From Strigamia acuminata (taxonomy: Eukaryota > Arthropoda > Chilopoda > Geophilomorpha > Linotaeniidae): 64,000 nt of DNA. Shown here piece after piece: positions 62,014 to 64,000 of this stretch (its first letter is position 1; each line of letters starts with the position of its first letter). The position numbers and the translations under genes are program-made. The stretch spans positions 1,302,001 to 1,366,000 of the forward strand of contig OX442317.1 in assembly GCA_949358305.1 (NCBI GenBank), given 5' to 3'. The notes below the pieces were generated by a model. That model had not been told where the DNA came from, searched no databases, and was given only the letters and a program-made list of their open reading frames with translations.

Positions 62014-64000
62014 TTGAGTTACACACTCACAAACATAGCAACTTTTCCCGAAATCGCAACCTCACTTCAAACACCCATAAAAAAAAAGCCATACACAAGA
62101 AACCTCCCAAACTGTTTTTGGCACTTCCTTGACTCATCCCTAGAACACTCACCAAGTTTCAGGACCTCGCACCTTCAGATACTTGAGTTACACACTCACA
62201 AACATAGCAACTTTTCCCGAAATCGCAACCTCACTTCAAACACCCATAAAAAAAAGCCATACACAAGAAACCTCCCAAACTCTTTTTGGCACTTCCTTGA
62301 CTCATCCCTAGAACACTCAGCAAGTTTCAGGACCTCGCACCTTCAGATACTTGAGTTACACACTCACAAACATAGCAACTTTTCCCGAAATCGCAACCTC
62401 ACTTCAAACACCCATAAAAAAAAGCCATACACAAGAAACCTCCCAAACTCTTTTTGGCACTTCCTTGACTCATCCCTAAGACACTCACCAAGTTTCAGGA
62501 CCTCGCACCTTCAGATACTTGAGTTACACACTCACAAACATAGCAACTTTCCTCGAACACTTCAACTTTTCCCGAAATTGCAACCTCACTTCAAACACCC
62601 ATAAAAAGAAAACCATACACAAGAAACCTCCCAAACTTTTTTTGGCACTTTCTTGACTCATCCCTAGAACACTCACCAAGTTTCAGGACCTCACACTTTC
62701 AGATACTTGAGTTACATACTCACAAACATAGCAACTTTTCCCGAAATCGCAACCTCACTTCAAACACCCATAAAAAAAAAACCATACACAAGAAACCTCC
62801 CAAACTTTTTTTCGCACTTCCTTGACTCATCCCTAGAACACTCACCAAGTTTCAGGACCTCACACTTTCAGATACTTGAGTTACATACTCACAAACATAG
62901 CAACTTTTCCCGAAATCGCAACCTCACTTCAAACACCCATAAAAAAAAAACTATACACAAGAAACCTCCCAAACTTTTTTTGGCACTTCCTTGACTCATC
63001 CCTAAGACACTCACCAAGTTTCAGGACCTCGCACCTTCAGATACTTGAGTTACACACTCACAAACATAGCAACTTTCCTCGAACACTTCAACTTTTCCCG
63101 AAATCGCAACCTCACTTCAAACACCCATAAAAAAAAACCATACACAAGAAACCTCCCAAACTCTTTTTGGCACTTCCTTGACTCATCCCTAAGACACTCA
63201 CCAAGTTTCAGGACCTCGCACCTTCAGATACTTGAGTTACACACTCACAAACATAGCAACTTTTCCCGAAATCGCAACCTCACTTCAAACACCCATAAAA
63301 AAAAAGCCATACACAAGAAACCTCCCAAACTGTTTTTGGCACTTCCTTGACTCATCCCTAGAACACTCACCAAGTTTCAGGACCTCGCACCTTCAGATAC
63401 TTGAGTTACACACTCACAAACATAGCAACTTTTCCCGAAATCGCAACCTCACTTCAAACACCCATAAAAAAAAGCCATACACAAGAAACCTCCCAAACTC
63501 TTTTTGGCACTTCCTTGACTCATCCCTAAGACACTCACCAAGTTTCAGGACCTCGCACCTTCAGATACTTGAGTTACACACTCACAAACATAGCAACTTT
63601 TCTCGAACACTTCAACTTTTCCCGAAATTGCAACCTCACTTCAAACACCCATAAAAAGAAAACCATACACAAGAAACCTCCCAAACTTTTTTTGGCACTT
63701 CCTTGACTCATCCCTAGAACACTCACCGAGTTTCAGGACCTCACACTTTCAGATACTTGAGTTACATACTCACAAACATAGCAACTTTTCCCGAAATCGC
63801 AACCTCACTTCAAACACCCATAAAAAAAAAACCATACACAAGAAACCTCCCAAACTTTTTTTGGCACTTCCTTGACTCATCCCTAAGACACTCACCAAGT
63901 TTCAGGACCTCGCACCTTCAGATACTTGAGTTACACACTCACAAACATAGCAACTTTCCTCGAACACTTCAACTTTTCCCGAAATTGCAACCTCACTTCA

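Larger units (their letters stand above)
37561..64000. repeat. Satellite array of 169-bp (A) and 188-bp (B) monomers, about 148 copies, open at the right edge
   Basis: Each A monomer runs agcaacttttcccgaaatcg ... ttgagttacacactcacaaacat, with internal a(8-10) and t(5-7) tracts. B differs by a 19-bp insertion, tcctcgaacacttcaactt, after agcaacttt. Monomers are close to identical, with recurrent variants (gaaatcgc/gaaattgc/gaaatcac, ctaagacac/ctagaacac, ccatacac/ctatacac, cgcacctt/cacacttt). A-B dimers of 357 bp dominate from 37828. Runs of consecutive A monomers occur at 38898-39574, 44234-45079 and in parts of 56651-62500. I found no ATG on the plus strand of the monomer, and the many open frames start at TTG, so it is not protein-coding. 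Array length and organisation suit centromeric, pericentromeric or subtelomeric satellite. Confidence 0.96.

Noticed and set aside
34200-64000. Dozens of 84-202-codon open frames on the plus strand of the satellite
   Set aside because: They start at TTG, I found no ATG in the monomer's plus strand, and they repeat with the monomer. They follow from the lack of stops in one repeat frame, not from coding selection.
37561-64000. CRISPR-like regular repeats
   Set aside because: Units are contiguous 169/188-bp monomers with no short repeat/unique spacer pattern, and the DNA is eukaryotic.
1-64000. tRNA or rRNA genes
   Set aside because: I looked for T-loop type words (ggttcgaatcc and similar) and conserved rRNA stretches and saw no convincing cloverleaf. 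A covariance-model scan would be decisive.

Overview
The window is nuclear DNA of an invertebrate animal. Its genes have spliceosomal introns with GT..AG borders, and intergenic DNA is very AT-rich with long poly-A and poly-T runs. It carries a repulsive guidance molecule (RGM), a DUF229 phosphatase/sulfatase-fold protein, LDL-receptor-related (LRP) modules and HD-PTP/PTPN23 modules. An RGM gene beside DUF229 fits a non-insect ecdysozoan such as a nematode or tardigrade, but the species cannot be fixed from sequence alone.

Layout. 1-9160: gene-poor, AT-rich DNA full of minisatellites, with one GC-rich island near 5.1-5.4 kb. 9168-13104: a complete three-exon RGM gene (426 aa) with TATA-like and CRE sites and short upstream ORFs. 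13105-20970: mostly featureless, with a 31-bp and a 41-bp tandem repeat and two adjacent pogo/Tigger-like MITEs just before the next gene. 21019-22917: an intact DUF229 gene. 23446-23728: a small basic exon followed by a polyA signal, unidentified. 26150-32075: remnants of a large LRP-type endocytic receptor gene (EGF, YWTD and LDLa modules) broken by frameshifts and stops, with a 1.5-kb minisatellite in one intron. 32112-34206: remnants of the middle of HD-PTP, also frameshifted, with a 0.8-kb minisatellite in an intron. 34207-64000: a satellite array that runs off the window end, interrupted at 34621-37560 by a young LTR retrotransposon that encodes only Gag and a protease-like domain.

The satellite has two monomer types: A of 169 bp, and B of 188 bp (A plus a 19-bp insertion). 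They are organised into 357-bp dimers and larger higher-order units of 1259, 1557, 2311 and 3193 bp that have themselves been tandemly duplicated. The retroelement has 132-bp LTRs that look identical, a 5-bp target duplication, a tRNA-Ser-type primer site and a polypurine tract. It lacks reverse transcriptase, RNase H and integrase, so it must have been mobilised by another element.

RGM (BMP co-receptor) and DUF229 are the only clearly intact host genes and show no obvious functional link. The LRP and HD-PTP pieces are same-strand fragments of two endocytic-pathway genes lying head to tail against the satellite, which looks like a decayed edge of heterochromatin.
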